Shown here: piece by piece, positions 34,195 through 44,129 of the stretch
Position numbering within the stretch: position 1 is the stretch's first letter
Layout: the number at the start of each line of letters is the position of its first letter
Source of the DNA: CAZIZT01 sp964544085
GTDB lineage: Bacteria; Campylobacterota_A; Desulfurellia; Desulfurellales; Hippeaceae
Direction: 5' to 3'
Length of the DNA: 64,000 nt
Assembly: GCA_964544085.1 (NCBI GenBank)
Contig: CAZIZT010000027.1
Span: forward strand, 1-64,000
Notes under the pieces: model-generated
The model's database searches: none
Told to the model about the DNA's origin: nothing
The model's input: only the letters and a program-made list of their open reading frames with translations
Program-made: the position numbers and the translations under genes

Positions 34195-37100
34195 TTTCCC
34201 GTTTTTTTATAAACAGGCCCATATTTGCAGGAGTAATAGCTGTAGCGATTGTCATTGCTGGTTTGCTTGCTCTTAGGGGGTTGCCTGTTAAGGAGTATCC
34301 AAACATAGTTCCGCCAAACGTCTCCGTTAGTGCAATGTATCCTGGTGCGGATCCACAGACACTGTTAAAGAGTGTTGCTGCTCCCCTTGAAGAGGCAATA
34401 AACGGCGTAAAAAATATGATTTACATCACTTCGATTGCATCATCCGACGGCTCTGTCAATGTTATTGTTACATTCAAGGTGGGCACAGATCCGGATATTG
34501 CCAAAATAGATGTGAACAACAGGGTTCAAATGGCGCTGAACAAGCTGCCCGAGGAGGTGCGACGACTCGGTGTGGTTGTAAGGGAAAGCTCACCGGATCT
34601 GCTTGAATTTATTGCTTTTACATCCAGAGGAAACAGAAGAAATGTTGTGAACCTTGCAAATTACGTGCTGATCAATGTGCTGGATAGCCTAAAAAGGATA
34701 CCCGGTGTTGGAGATGCCAAGATATACGGTAGAGAAAACTATTCGATGCGCATCTGGATAGAACCTGATAAGCTGGCACTCTATCATCTCACTGTTGATG
34801 ATGTGATAGCAGCCATAAAAGAGCAAAACAACCAGTATCCTGTGGGGAAGATAGCCCAGGCTCCAATGGGCAACAAACCGGTTTACACATACAGCGTAAT
34901 TACGTCGGGCAGACTGAAAAGTGTAAAGCAATTTGAGAATATTGTTATCCGTACTAACCCCGATGGTTCGTCGCTCAGGTTGAAGGATGTGGCAAGGGTG
35001 GAGCTCGGTTCTGAGGGCTATTCGGTGATCGGTGATTATAACGGCAAACCAATGGTGCCTGTGGGTATATTCCTCTCACCTGGTGCAAATGCCCTCACCG
35101 TTGCAAAACGAGTCAGGCAAACACTTAAGGAGTTGTCGAAGAGCTTTCCGCCGGATATCACATACATCGTACCGTATGACACCACACGTTTTATCAAGGC
35201 TTCTATAAGAGAGGTAGAATTTACATTTATTGCTGCAATTGCCCTTGTTGTTTTTATTATTTATCTGTTCCTTGGTAGCTTAAGAGCCACGCTTATACCG
35301 GTACTTGCCATTCCCGTTTCCCTGATAGGTACATTCGCCGGTTTCTGGCTGTTTGGGTTTTCGATAAACCTGCTTACATTGTTTGGAATGATCCTTGCCA
35401 TAGGTCTTGTGGTGGATGATGCCATCGTTGTTATTGAAAATGTTGACAGAATCATGAAGAGTGAAGGTTTACCCTCGAAGGAAGCGACCATTAAAGCTAT
35501 GGGAGAGATAACATCACCTATCATTGCTATTGTGCTTGTTCTTGCCAGCGTTTTTGTGCCTGCATCCTTTGTAGGTGGTTTCAGCGGTAAGATGTACCAG
35601 CAGTTTGCTATAACCATAGCCATATCGATTGTCATATCCGGCTTTGTTGCACTCAGTCTTACACCGGCTCTGTGTGCTCTAATACTGAGATCTGGAGGTG
35701 TGAAGCCTGTTGCACCGATAAGATTGTTCAATAGGCTATTTGAACGGGTTACAGCGCTGTTCGGTTCATCTGTCAGGGTTGCCATCCGTTTATGGTTTGT
35801 TGCACTTGTGATTTTCGCAGGTATTCTTCTGGCATCCGGTTGGTTGGTTCGGATGATTCCAAAGGGGCTTGTGCCAGAGGAAGACAAAGGAGCAATTTTT
35901 GTGCTTGCTCAACTAATGCCGGGCTATTCGGTATATCAGACGGAGAAGGTAAACAGATACATAACAAAGGTGGCACTCAAGAATCCGTATGTTAAGAGCG
36001 TTGCATCTGTAGCAGGTTTTGACATCTCGTCCCAGTCGTTGAGGCCTAATGCTTCTCTGATATTTCTGGATTTGAAGGATTGGTCCAAGAGAAAGTCTCC
36101 AGATGCCAGCTCCTTTGCCATTGCCGGTTATTTTATGCGCAGGTTCTATACCTACAAGAAAGCTCTTGTTTTCGCCGTCAATCCCCCACCCATTATGGGT
36201 ATGAGTACGACAGGTGGTTTTGATATGTATGTACAGGATAGGCTTAATGATGACCCTGAAGAGCTTGCAAAATACGTAAATAGGCTGGTCAGGGCTGCAA
36301 ATAGATCTGGCAAACTCATGATGGTAAGAACTTCCCTGACCACGAATACACCTCGCTATAGACTTGTTGTAGATAAGCAAAAGGCGCTAAGTGACGGTGT
36401 GGATCTCTCATCCCTGTACCAGACCATTGCAGCTCTCTATGGATCCTACTATGTCAACGATTTCAATCTATATGGGCGTGTATTTCACGTAAATTTAGAG
36501 GCTGATTGGCCCTATCGTGAATCACCACAGGATTACCGCTTTGTGTTTGTGAGAAACAATAAGGGTGAATTTGTGCCATTAAGCAGCCTTGTTAAGGTAG
36601 TACCAGACGTTGGTCCTGATGTGCTTGAGCACTTCAATCTGTTTCTGGCAGCTCACATCTCAGGTAGTCCTGCATTTGGATATACATCTGGAGATGCCAT
36701 AAAGACCATGGAACAACTTGCACACAAAATCTTACCCGCCGGTTTCACCATATCGTGGTCGGGTTCCTCGTATCAACAATTAAAAGCCTCAAGAGAGGGT
36801 AATCGGGTATTTATATACGTGGTGATTTTCGTGTTTATGATACTGGCAGCCCTCTACGAGAGTTTACTTGTCCCGTTTTCCATAATGCTGGTGGTGCCTT
36901 TTGCACTTTTCGGAGCTGTAGTTGCGCTGTTTTTGATGAGGCTTGAAAACGATATATACTTTCAGGTCGGTATAATCACACTAATTGGTTTGTCTGCAAA
37001 GAACGCTATACTGCTTGTTGAGTTTGCTATTGATGGATTGAAGAGGGGATTGACGCTTGTTGATGCCGCTGTGGAAGCTGCCAAGATAAGATTGAGACCT

Positions 37101-37289
37101 ATCGTGATGACATCTTTTGCCTTTATAGCCGGTACACTCCCTCTTGTTTTGAGCAGCGGTGCTGGTGCCAATTCCAGGCATATAGTTGGCGCAACAGTTG
37201 TTGGTGGTATGTTGCTGCAAACGTTGATCGGTACCCTTTTCATACCGTTATTTTTCTGGATTGTGATGCGTTTAGCGGGGAAACGGTAA
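34191..37289 (+). CDS. RND efflux pump, hydrophobe/amphiphile (HAE1, AcrB) type
   Basis: 1032 aa. FFINRPIFAGVIAVAI at the N-terminus, 12 membrane helices, two large periplasmic loops, proton-relay Asp-Asp in LVVDDAIVVIENV, VPASFVGG and the second-half GLSAKNAILLVEFA with its Lys. Exports drugs, bile-like compounds or lipids by proton antiport. No local regulator gene is seen. Confidence 0.95.
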   Translation: MISRFFINRPIFAGVIAVAIVIAGLLALRGLPVKEYPNIVPPNVSVSAMYPGADPQTLLKSVAAPLEEAINGVKNMIYITSIASSDGSVNVIVTFKVGTDPDIAKIDVNNRVQMALNKLPEEVRRLGVVVRESSPDLLEFIAFTSRGNRRNVVNLANYVLINVLDSLKRIPGVGDAKIYGRENYSMRIWIEPDKLALYHLTVDDVIAAIKEQNNQYPVGKIAQAPMGNKPVYTYSVITSGRLKSVKQFENIVIRTNPDGSSLRLKDVARVELGSEGYSVIGDYNGKPMVPVGIFLSPGANALTVAKRVRQTLKELSKSFPPDITYIVPYDTTRFIKASIREVEFTFIAAIALVVFIIYLFLGSLRATLIPVLAIPVSLIGTFAGFWLFGFSINLLTLFGMILAIGLVVDDAIVVIENVDRIMKSEGLPSKEATIKAMGEITSPIIAIVLVLASVFVPASFVGGFSGKMYQQFAITIAISIVISGFVALSLTPALCALILRSGGVKPVAPIRLFNRLFERVTALFGSSVRVAIRLWFVALVIFAGILLASGWLVRMIPKGLVPEEDKGAIFVLAQLMPGYSVYQTEKVNRYITKVALKNPYVKSVASVAGFDISSQSLRPNASLIFLDLKDWSKRKSPDASSFAIAGYFMRRFYTYKKALVFAVNPPPIMGMSTTGGFDMYVQDRLNDDPEELAKYVNRLVRAANRSGKLMMVRTSLTTNTPRYRLVVDKQKALSDGVDLSSLYQTIAALYGSYYVNDFNLYGRVFHVNLEADWPYRESPQDYRFVFVRNNKGEFVPLSSLVKVVPDVGPDVLEHFNLFLAAHISGSPAFGYTSGDAIKTMEQLAHKILPAGFTISWSGSSYQQLKASREGNRVFIYVVIFVFMILAALYESLLVPFSIMLVVPFALFGAVVALFLMRLENDIYFQVGIITLIGLSAKNAILLVEFAIDGLKRGLTLVDAAVEAAKIRLRPIVMTSFAFIAGTLPLVLSSGAGANSRHIVGATVVGGMLLQTLIGTLFIPLFFWIVMRLAGKR

Positions 37290-37290
37290 C

Positions 37291-37956
37291 ATGAAGCAGC
37301 TTATTGTGCATCCATGGGAGGTTTCAGCAACCCAGGCAGTAAAAATACAGCGTGAGTTGTTTAAGCGCTTTGAGACAAAAAGGTTTTCGGCTGATGGTAT
37401 CAGACTTGTTGCCGGTATTGATGCAGCTTACGACAAGGGGAGGGGTCTAACCATTGCCGGAGCTGTTGTGTACAATGTGGCGGATGGCTCTGTAAAAGAG
37501 GAGAAATATGCTGTGATTCCCACAAGATTCCCTTATGTGCCCGGTCTGTTAGCCTTTAGAGAGGGTGAGGCTATATGCAGAGTGCTTGAGTCACTTGAAA
37601 GCATACCTGAGTGTTTGATGTTCGACGGTCACGGTTATGCTCATCCTCGAAGGATGGGTATTGCTACGCATATCGGTATACTGTTCGGTATGCCATCCCT
37701 TGGGTGTGCCAAGCGAAAACTGATTGGAAACTTTGATCAGAGCAAGGATGAGGATTTCCTTGTTCATAATGGTGAGATCGTCGGTGTCGCTCTGAGAACC
37801 AAGCCACATACCCGCCACATATTCATCTCCGTGGGTAACATGATGAGGCTTGAGGATGCAAAAGAGATTGTTCTGGCGTGCTTACGCGGTTACAAACTGC
37901 CTGAACCCACAAGGCTTGCAGATGCCTACGTTGCCAGAGTGAAAAGGGAGATTTAG
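37291..37956 (+). CDS. nfi: Endonuclease V (deoxyinosine 3' endonuclease)
   Basis: 221 aa, start 1 bp after the RND gene. Catalytic Asp in GIDAAYD, conserved FPYVPGLLAFREGE and FDGHGYAHPRRMGIATHIG with the second Asp and His, then GCAKRKLIG. Nicks DNA 3' of deoxyinosine and perhaps RNA inosine. Confidence 0.95.
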   Translation: MKQLIVHPWEVSATQAVKIQRELFKRFETKRFSADGIRLVAGIDAAYDKGRGLTIAGAVVYNVADGSVKEEKYAVIPTRFPYVPGLLAFREGEAICRVLESLESIPECLMFDGHGYAHPRRMGIATHIGILFGMPSLGCAKRKLIGNFDQSKDEDFLVHNGEIVGVALRTKPHTRHIFISVGNMMRLEDAKEIVLACLRGYKLPEPTRLADAYVARVKREI

Positions 37957-37981
37957 CGCCAACGGGCGGGGTTTATTGGTT

Positions 37982-38860
37982 ATGAGTACTCAGGCTCTTG
38001 CCATCGTTATCTTCTCTGCACTGATGCACTCTACGTATAATTTTCTTTACAAGTTAAGCAAAAACAAGATCATCTATCTCTGGTCAATGTTCTCTGTTGC
38101 AATAGTTATAATGACGCTGTTTGGGATATTTGGCGATGGTGTAACCATACTGCCGAATACCAGAACCATTCTTCTTGCAGCGCTTGCTGCCGTATTTTTT
38201 ACAATGTATCAGATATTTACAGGTAAGGCTTATGCACTTGCTGAGGGTGATCTGTCTGTAGCGTATCCGCTGAGCATAACAGCGCCGCTTTACATTCCGT
38301 TTCTTGCTTATATTCTCATTGGAGAACGCATTTCGCCGCGGGTGTATGCTGGAATAGTGCTTGCCCTTGTTGGCAGCTATCTCTTACAGCAGAAAAGCAC
38401 TTTGAGGCGTTTGAGATTGGGCAAGGTGGATTTAAGGAAGAGACATATCCGTTACGCTGCTTTTGCTGGTTTTATCTACTCTTTTGGCGCTATAGTGGAT
38501 AAGGTGGGTGTGGGAAAACACGCTTTTTTTACATATACCTATTGGGTGGTGATTTTCATGTTTTGCTATATGAGCGCAAACATTCTTATAAGAAAAAATC
38601 TGAGGTCAGCGATATTCACCTGTCATAGAGATTCGCTGCCGCTTGTATTATTGGGTGGAGCAATCCTCACACTCTCTTTTCTTTCATATCGTTTTGCCCT
38701 TCAACTTGCCAGTGTTTCCTCCGTTGCTGGAGCCCGTCAAATCAGCTCTCTATTTGGAGTGCTTATGGGTATCTTCATTCTGAAAGAACCATACGGCTCC
38801 ATACGGTTTGTGGCCACCCTCTTTATCGTGGCAGGAATAATGCTGATAAAAGCCGGGTAG
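37982..38860 (+). CDS. EamA/DMT-superfamily transporter
   Basis: 292 aa from ATG 37982 (a TTG two codons earlier is possible). Ten membrane helices in two EamA repeats; the first ends GLVLALVGSYLLQQ-like (here VLALVGSYLLQQK) and the second FVATLFIVAGIMLIKA. Substrate unknown (amino acids, nucleotides or metabolites in the family). Convergent with the lactate operon, with an 8-bp gap. Confidence 0.82.
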   Translation: MSTQALAIVIFSALMHSTYNFLYKLSKNKIIYLWSMFSVAIVIMTLFGIFGDGVTILPNTRTILLAALAAVFFTMYQIFTGKAYALAEGDLSVAYPLSITAPLYIPFLAYILIGERISPRVYAGIVLALVGSYLLQQKSTLRRLRLGKVDLRKRHIRYAAFAGFIYSFGAIVDKVGVGKHAFFTYTYWVVIFMFCYMSANILIRKNLRSAIFTCHRDSLPLVLLGGAILTLSFLSYRFALQLASVSSVAGARQISSLFGVLMGIFILKEPYGSIRFVATLFIVAGIMLIKAG

Positions 38861-38868
38861 CCTGCTAT

Positions 38869-41001
38869 TTATATAGAGACGTACTCCTCAAAGAACTCCG
38901 CAAGGTGCATAACATTAACGTTTAAAGCCTTCTTCTTGAGACCTCCATCTATCTGCATTACACACCCGGGACACTCGGTTAGCACCACATTTGCCCCTGT
39001 CGATTTTATGTTTTCTATTTTCCTTTCCAGTATAGCGCTTGAAATCTCCGGGTAGTCAAAGGAAAAACTCCCGCCGAAACCACAGCAATGATCGGCTTCT
39101 GGAAGTTCAACAAAGTTTTCGCCGAGAAGTTCTTTAAGAAACGGCTCTATGTTCAGGTTAAGCCCTCGGGATTGGTGACAGGGCGCATGGTAGGTAAATT
39201 TTACATCACCGGGACCTGTGTAGTGTACTTTCTCATGTTGTAAGTACTCTGAAAGCATGACTATTTTTGGAAGGATAGCCTTCAGTTTTTTGATCTCATC
39301 CGGCTCATCAAAGAGCAGTTTCTCCATTAGGTGAATGTAGGTCGATGCGCAGGTAGGACAGAGCATCACGTATGCATCATACCTTTCAGGGTTGCCCAGG
39401 TACTTGAGGTTATTGATCATCGTCTTTTTGGCTGACTGTCTATCTCCGTCGTGCATAGCTGGTAACCCGCAACAGACGCTTCGTGCTGGTATGTCAACAT
39501 CGATGCGTGCCTTTCTGAGCAATTTGACCAGTGCCACACCTACCTGTGGATAAATATACTCAATAGCACACCCGGGATAGAAGAAAACCCTTTTTCTTGC
39601 AGTAGTATTCAGCGGTTGAATCTCCTTAAACATATCGCTGAAGCTCACCTGTTTGGGGGTAGGTAGATTTCTGAAGCTGTGTGAACCGAAGAGGGCTGGC
39701 TTAATATAACCCTTTTCGCTAACAGGCTTGATTATACCTCCTGCCAGCTTGGTTATGGTTTTCATGCTTGTGGGTTTGCTTAGAATTTGCGAATATACCA
39801 TTTTCTTCAGCGGCGAAATACCAAACTTTTCCTTCGATGCTGCATTGAGAGCCATAATGAGATGTTGTATGTCAATGTTAGCAGGACAGATACTGCTGCA
39901 GGCTCTACAACCTGTGCACAGTTCAAGCAGATTGCGTGATTTTTCTGCCCCATGATACATTGCGGTTAGCACAACGCCGATAGGTCCGGTATAGATGTGG
40001 CCGAATACATGCCCTCCAACAGACCCATAAACCGGGCATACGTTTGCACACGAGCCGCAGCGAATGCATCTATATGCTTCTCTAATGAGTGGATTGTCGA
40101 ATAAGGCAAGCCTGCCGTTGTCGAGGAATACGTAATGAATCTCCTTTGTGCCGGTTTCATTTTTTATCGAATCGAGTGCCCCTTTTATCCAGCTAACATA
40201 AACCGATATAATCTGACCGGTTGCGTTTTTTGGAAGCAGTCTTAACACCTTTAGGGCTTCGTCGAAGCTTCTTACGAGTTTTTCGTACCCGAGAATGACA
40301 AAGTGTACAGGGGGTATTGTGGTTACAAGCCTGCCATTTCCCTCGTTTGTCACGATACCAATGGCGCCCGATTCTGCAACCGCTATATTTGCACCACTTA
40401 TACCTGCCTGCGCCTGAAAGTAGTGACGCCTTAGAACGCGTCGCGCTATCTTGACCATCTTCTCAATGTCGTTTTCATCAACATCTTCACCGGTGTGTTT
40501 TCTGAACAATTCTGCAACCTGATGCCTATTTTTATGAATTGCTGGCATTATCATGTGTGATGGCTTCTCACCGGCAAGCTGAATAATCCATTCACCTAAA
40601 TCCGTTTCAATGGGTGTGATACCTTCCTTCTCAAGGTATGCATTCAAGCCTATTTCTTCTGCTGTCATGGATTTGGATTTGACGACGGTCGTTATCCTTT
40701 TTTGCTTGCAGATATCCGTGATGTATTTGCAGGCTTCGTCTGCATCCTTTGCCTGATAAACAATTCCACCGGATTTTTCTACATTGCTTTTAAAAAGAGA
40801 AAATAACTCCATACGCTCGCTCAGAGATAGATCCCTGATTGCACCTACCTGTTTTCGTAGTGTTTCGAAATCCAGGTTTTCATAAGCCTTGGCAAAGGAG
40901 ACACGGTAATTTTTAAAAAATGTTCTTAGGTTATGCGTTAAAACATCATCTGACAGAGCCTTTTTTATTCCTGCTTTGAAACGTGAAGCGGTGTAAAACA
41001 T
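38869..41001 (-). CDS. LutB-LutA fusion: LUD/ferredoxin protein fused to a CCG-domain Fe-S subunit
   Basis: 710 aa. Residues ~1-300 are a LUD domain (VVKSKSMTAEEIGLN; ISGANIAVAESGAIGIVTNEGN, shown by AESGAI.I.TNEGN). Residues ~310-390 carry two 4Fe-4S motifs, CIRCGSCANVCP and CTGCRACSSICP. The last ~250 residues have two cysteine-rich CCG domains (FFYPGCAIEYIYP, VCCGLPAMHDGD; YHAPCHQSRGL, HCCGFGGSF). In Bacillus-type lactate utilisation these are separate LutB and LutA proteins. Last gene of the TRAP/dehydrogenase operon. Oxidises L-lactate or a related 2-hydroxy acid by family inference. Confidence 0.88.
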   Translation of the reverse strand: MFYTASRFKAGIKKALSDDVLTHNLRTFFKNYRVSFAKAYENLDFETLRKQVGAIRDLSLSERMELFSLFKSNVEKSGGIVYQAKDADEACKYITDICKQKRITTVVKSKSMTAEEIGLNAYLEKEGITPIETDLGEWIIQLAGEKPSHMIMPAIHKNRHQVAELFRKHTGEDVDENDIEKMVKIARRVLRRHYFQAQAGISGANIAVAESGAIGIVTNEGNGRLVTTIPPVHFVILGYEKLVRSFDEALKVLRLLPKNATGQIISVYVSWIKGALDSIKNETGTKEIHYVFLDNGRLALFDNPLIREAYRCIRCGSCANVCPVYGSVGGHVFGHIYTGPIGVVLTAMYHGAEKSRNLLELCTGCRACSSICPANIDIQHLIMALNAASKEKFGISPLKKMVYSQILSKPTSMKTITKLAGGIIKPVSEKGYIKPALFGSHSFRNLPTPKQVSFSDMFKEIQPLNTTARKRVFFYPGCAIEYIYPQVGVALVKLLRKARIDVDIPARSVCCGLPAMHDGDRQSAKKTMINNLKYLGNPERYDAYVMLCPTCASTYIHLMEKLLFDEPDEIKKLKAILPKIVMLSEYLQHEKVHYTGPGDVKFTYHAPCHQSRGLNLNIEPFLKELLGENFVELPEADHCCGFGGSFSFDYPEISSAILERKIENIKSTGANVVLTECPGCVMQIDGGLKKKALNVNVMHLAEFFEEYVSI

Positions 41002-41009
41002 CTCTCACC

Positions 41010-41492
41010 TCACAGATCCGTGAGTATGGTTACCTTCATCGATTCAGGTCCGTGCACACCAAGGGATAGAGACATCTCAATATCTGCAGTTCTGCTTGCT
41101 CCTGTAACGAAAACGGCGTAAGAGGATCCGTCTTTGGAGAATAGATTCTTCAAATACTCTGCTACATCTTCGAGTTTTTCGACAATCTTTGATGCTCCAA
41201 CTACAACGTGCAGCTCGTCGCACAGAGAGGTTGCCCTTCTATAATTCTCGTTACCCCCCTCGAGAATGACGGTTCCTGTCTCGGCTATGCCATACTGCGC
41301 CTCTACAAGTGCTTTTTTTATGCCCATCTCGCCAACATCCGTTTCCCTGTTGGCGCTTTCGTTAAAGGAAAGCTTTACAAATTCATACTCGTTTGCGTCC
41401 AGAGTTTCCATGAAGGTTGCTCTGTCGGTTATTTCGTTTATGTTTCCGACCAGCTCCGAGTATCGAATAAACCTCTCCAGCAACTCACTCAT
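41010..41492 (-). CDS. LutC-like LUD-domain protein
   Basis: 160 aa. A short stand-alone LUD domain: YGIAETGTVILEGG, LHVVVGASKIV, VFVTGASRTADIEMSLSLGVHGPE; the TGASRTADIE stretch is the family hallmark. LutC is needed for Fe-S lactate dehydrogenase function. It overlaps the upstream Fe-S gene by 8 bp and ends 8 bp before the LutB-LutA fusion. Confidence 0.87.
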   Translation of the reverse strand: MSELLERFIRYSELVGNINEITDRATFMETLDANEYEFVKLSFNESANRETDVGEMGIKKALVEAQYGIAETGTVILEGGNENYRRATSLCDELHVVVGASKIVEKLEDVAEYLKNLFSKDGSSYAVFVTGASRTADIEMSLSLGVHGPESMKVTILTDL

Positions 41493-42732
41493 TGGATAAA
41501 CCCTTCTTTATGTTTTCATGTATTGTTTCTATTGGGTGCTTAACCCTTGCATCCAGACCTTTTCTTGAACAGAGATCTGCAAGCTGCATTACGCAACCAG
41601 GACATGGTGAATAGACGGTTTTAAAGCCTTTTTGGGCAATTTCATTCACCTTTTTTGAGCCGACCTGTGCGGAGTCCGTGGCGTATTTCAGAGAGAAAGT
41701 ACCGCCGAACCCACAGCAGGAGTCGTTTTTTAGAGGTTCGAAATCGCATGTTAGCTCATTTTTTATAATATTCTCTAACAGAGAATCCTTTGAGTGATCA
41801 TAATGGCATGGTATATGCAGGGTTGATTTGGTGTTTCTTTCAGGTTTTAAGCTAATGTTCAGTTTCTCTTTGATATAGACGAGTATATCCAGCATCGGTA
41901 TATTTATCCTGAGCCCTGTGACCCTTTCACCAAGGTCACTTAATGCCCACTGACATGTAGGACATGCCGTTATCACAGCCTCGGCGTCCTTGATGGAGTT
42001 GAACCATTCTATGTTCTTTTTTACCATTTTTGCATACAGTTCATCATCTCCCATGGTAGCTGCCGGTATGCCGCAGCAGATATTTTTTTGAGGAACATAA
42101 ACCGACACGCCGTATGCATTTAGAACCTCAACAACGGCAACACCCCAGTGTGTGTAGATGTAGTTTATGGCACATCCGGGATAGAATATGACCCTTGTTT
42201 TTTCGCTCTTTGCTTTGTTCAGGCCTCTATAATGTGAAATGAATGATTCAGATTTTATGGGTGCAATGTAGCGGTTAAGAAAGAGAGGTTTTACAGTTCC
42301 GTCTTTGCCCTTCTTTGAGAGAGTTTTGATTGCAGCACTCAGAAGGGGTTGTGCACCGTCTATGATGGAGCCATGCCCAACAGCTACTTTCATTGCTGCC
42401 CTTTGATAGGCAGGTAGCTTCTCCACCTTTCTCAATGCAGACTTCGCCTTAACAAATATCTCATCTGTTTTTACGCTGCTTGGACAGAACCGTTTGCATC
42501 TGCCGCAGAGTATGCAGTAGTCGAGGTATTTTATTACGCTGTCTGTTTTATCTATTCTGCCTTCAAACAGTGCTTCTATGAGGGATATTTTTCCCCTTGA
42601 TACGGATTGCTCAAGGAGATCTTTTTCATACAGCGGGCAGACTGCCTGGCAGATGCCACACTTCATGCATTGCATTGTGAGCTCTTCAAGCTGGTTGAGT
42701 TGCTTTTTTAGCTTTCTCAAAGAGAACAACAT
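41485..42732 (-). CDS. GlcF/LutA-like Fe-S subunit of a 2-hydroxy-acid dehydrogenase
   Basis: 415 aa from ATG 42732 (TTG 42744 is an alternative but has no room for a ribosome site). N-terminal 4Fe-4S motifs CMKCGICQAVCP and CILCGRCKRFCP, then two CCG domains (FYPGCAINYIYTHWG, ICCGIPAATMGD; HIPCHYDHSKD, SCCGFGGTFSLKY). Pairs with the FAD subunit upstream to pass electrons from lactate or glycolate to the quinone pool or another acceptor. Confidence 0.87.
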   Translation of the reverse strand: MLFSLRKLKKQLNQLEELTMQCMKCGICQAVCPLYEKDLLEQSVSRGKISLIEALFEGRIDKTDSVIKYLDYCILCGRCKRFCPSSVKTDEIFVKAKSALRKVEKLPAYQRAAMKVAVGHGSIIDGAQPLLSAAIKTLSKKGKDGTVKPLFLNRYIAPIKSESFISHYRGLNKAKSEKTRVIFYPGCAINYIYTHWGVAVVEVLNAYGVSVYVPQKNICCGIPAATMGDDELYAKMVKKNIEWFNSIKDAEAVITACPTCQWALSDLGERVTGLRINIPMLDILVYIKEKLNISLKPERNTKSTLHIPCHYDHSKDSLLENIIKNELTCDFEPLKNDSCCGFGGTFSLKYATDSAQVGSKKVNEIAQKGFKTVYSPCPGCVMQLADLCSRKGLDARVKHPIETIHENIKKGLSNE

Positions 42733-42751
42733 GACTGCTTGCAACCTCTTG

Positions 42752-44122
42752 TCAGATTACTTTTCCGGGGTTTAGAAGATTTTTGGGATCCAGGCCATGT
42801 TTTAGTTTACGCATAAATGCCACCGTCTGTTTTCCTACCTCGCTTTCAAGGTATCTGGCTTTCGCAACTCCTATACCGTGCTCGCCGCTTAATGTTCCAT
42901 CCAGCTGTAGTGTACGCTCAAAAATCTCATATATTGCAGCTTCCACCCGTTTGAATTCATCGCTATCCCTTCTGTCGGTAAGGATAGTCGGATGGAGGTT
43001 ACCGTCTCCAGCATGTCCAAATGTGCCTATGAGAATATCGTATTTCCTGGATATCTCCTGAATTGCACGCATCATATCAGGTACCTTACTGCGGGGTACT
43101 GTGGCATCCTCAAGTATAAGGGTAGGTTTCAACAATGCCAAACTGCTTAAGGCATCCCTGCGTGCCTGCCACAGTTTGTCCCTGTCTTGTGTGCTTTTTG
43201 CAATATGGATTTCACCGTGTAACCGTTTACAGATACGCTCTATTTTTGCATACTCATCTTCAACCGCCTGCGGGTGGCCATCGACTTCTATGAGGAGTAT
43301 GGCGTCTGCTGATGTCGGTAAACCTATTCTGTGGAATTTTTCTACCGTTTTTATGGTGAAATTGTCCATAATCTCAAGCGTTGCCGGTAGTATTTTGGAG
43401 GCTATAATCTCTGAGACGCTTCTTGATGCGTCCATTATGTCCCTGTAATAAACGAGCATTGTTTTCCTGGCCTCTGGGGGCGGAACAAGGCGCAGGATGA
43501 ACTCCACCATTACGCCAAAAAGTCCTTCGGATGAAAGCATAAGTCCCGGTAGATTGAAACCGGTTACCAGCTTCACAGGCTTGCCCCCACCCTTGATCAG
43601 GTTGCCTTCTGCATCGAAGAACTTTACACCCATCAGATATCTGTCTGTTACACCGTATTTGAGGGCTCTTAGACCGCCAGAGTTTTCTGCAACATTGCCC
43701 CCTATCGTTGATACCTTCATACTTGCCGGATCGGGTGGGTATAGCAGCCCCTCCTTTTCAACCGCTTCAGCGAGCTTCTGTGTGACAACGCCTGCCTGCG
43801 CAACCACGTATAGATCTTCCTTGTTTATCTCCAGTATACGATTCAATCCTGTAGTAAGCAACACACAGCCGCCTTTAAGCGGCACGGTGCCACCGCTTAG
43901 GTTTGTTCCAGCACCACGGACAATCAATGGCGTGTTGCTTTCTCTGCAAAGCTTGATAATCTTCTGCACCTGCTCATAGCTGGTTGGTTGCACCACTATG
44001 TCGGGCATATGCGGCTGAATAGGGTATGCATCGTAGCTGTATGTTACCAGGTCTGCCGGATCGTAGAAGCACCTTTCTTTGCCGACAATCTGTTCAAACC
44101 TTTTAAGCAGGCTCCTTTTCAT
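42752..44122 (-). CDS. FAD-linked 2-hydroxy-acid dehydrogenase (GlcD/D-lactate dehydrogenase type)
   Basis: 456 aa. FAD_binding_4 domain with PLIVRGAGTNLSGGTVPLKG, VGTIGG-like segment MKVSTIGGNVAENSGG and a C-terminal oxidase domain with GTFGHAGDGNLHP and LSGEHGIGVAKARYL. Oxidises D-lactate, glycolate or another 2-hydroxy acid. Electron-transfer subunit encoded next. Both D-type (FAD) and L-type (LUD) modules are in this operon, so both stereoisomers may be used. Confidence 0.92.
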   Translation of the reverse strand: MKRSLLKRFEQIVGKERCFYDPADLVTYSYDAYPIQPHMPDIVVQPTSYEQVQKIIKLCRESNTPLIVRGAGTNLSGGTVPLKGGCVLLTTGLNRILEINKEDLYVVAQAGVVTQKLAEAVEKEGLLYPPDPASMKVSTIGGNVAENSGGLRALKYGVTDRYLMGVKFFDAEGNLIKGGGKPVKLVTGFNLPGLMLSSEGLFGVMVEFILRLVPPPEARKTMLVYYRDIMDASRSVSEIIASKILPATLEIMDNFTIKTVEKFHRIGLPTSADAILLIEVDGHPQAVEDEYAKIERICKRLHGEIHIAKSTQDRDKLWQARRDALSSLALLKPTLILEDATVPRSKVPDMMRAIQEISRKYDILIGTFGHAGDGNLHPTILTDRRDSDEFKRVEAAIYEIFERTLQLDGTLSGEHGIGVAKARYLESEVGKQTVAFMRKLKHGLDPKNLLNPGKVI

Positions 44123-44129
44123 GCGTACC

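Noticed and set aside
35261..35887. 208-codon minus-strand frame opposite the RND pump
   Set aside because: Antisense shadow, no ribosome site.
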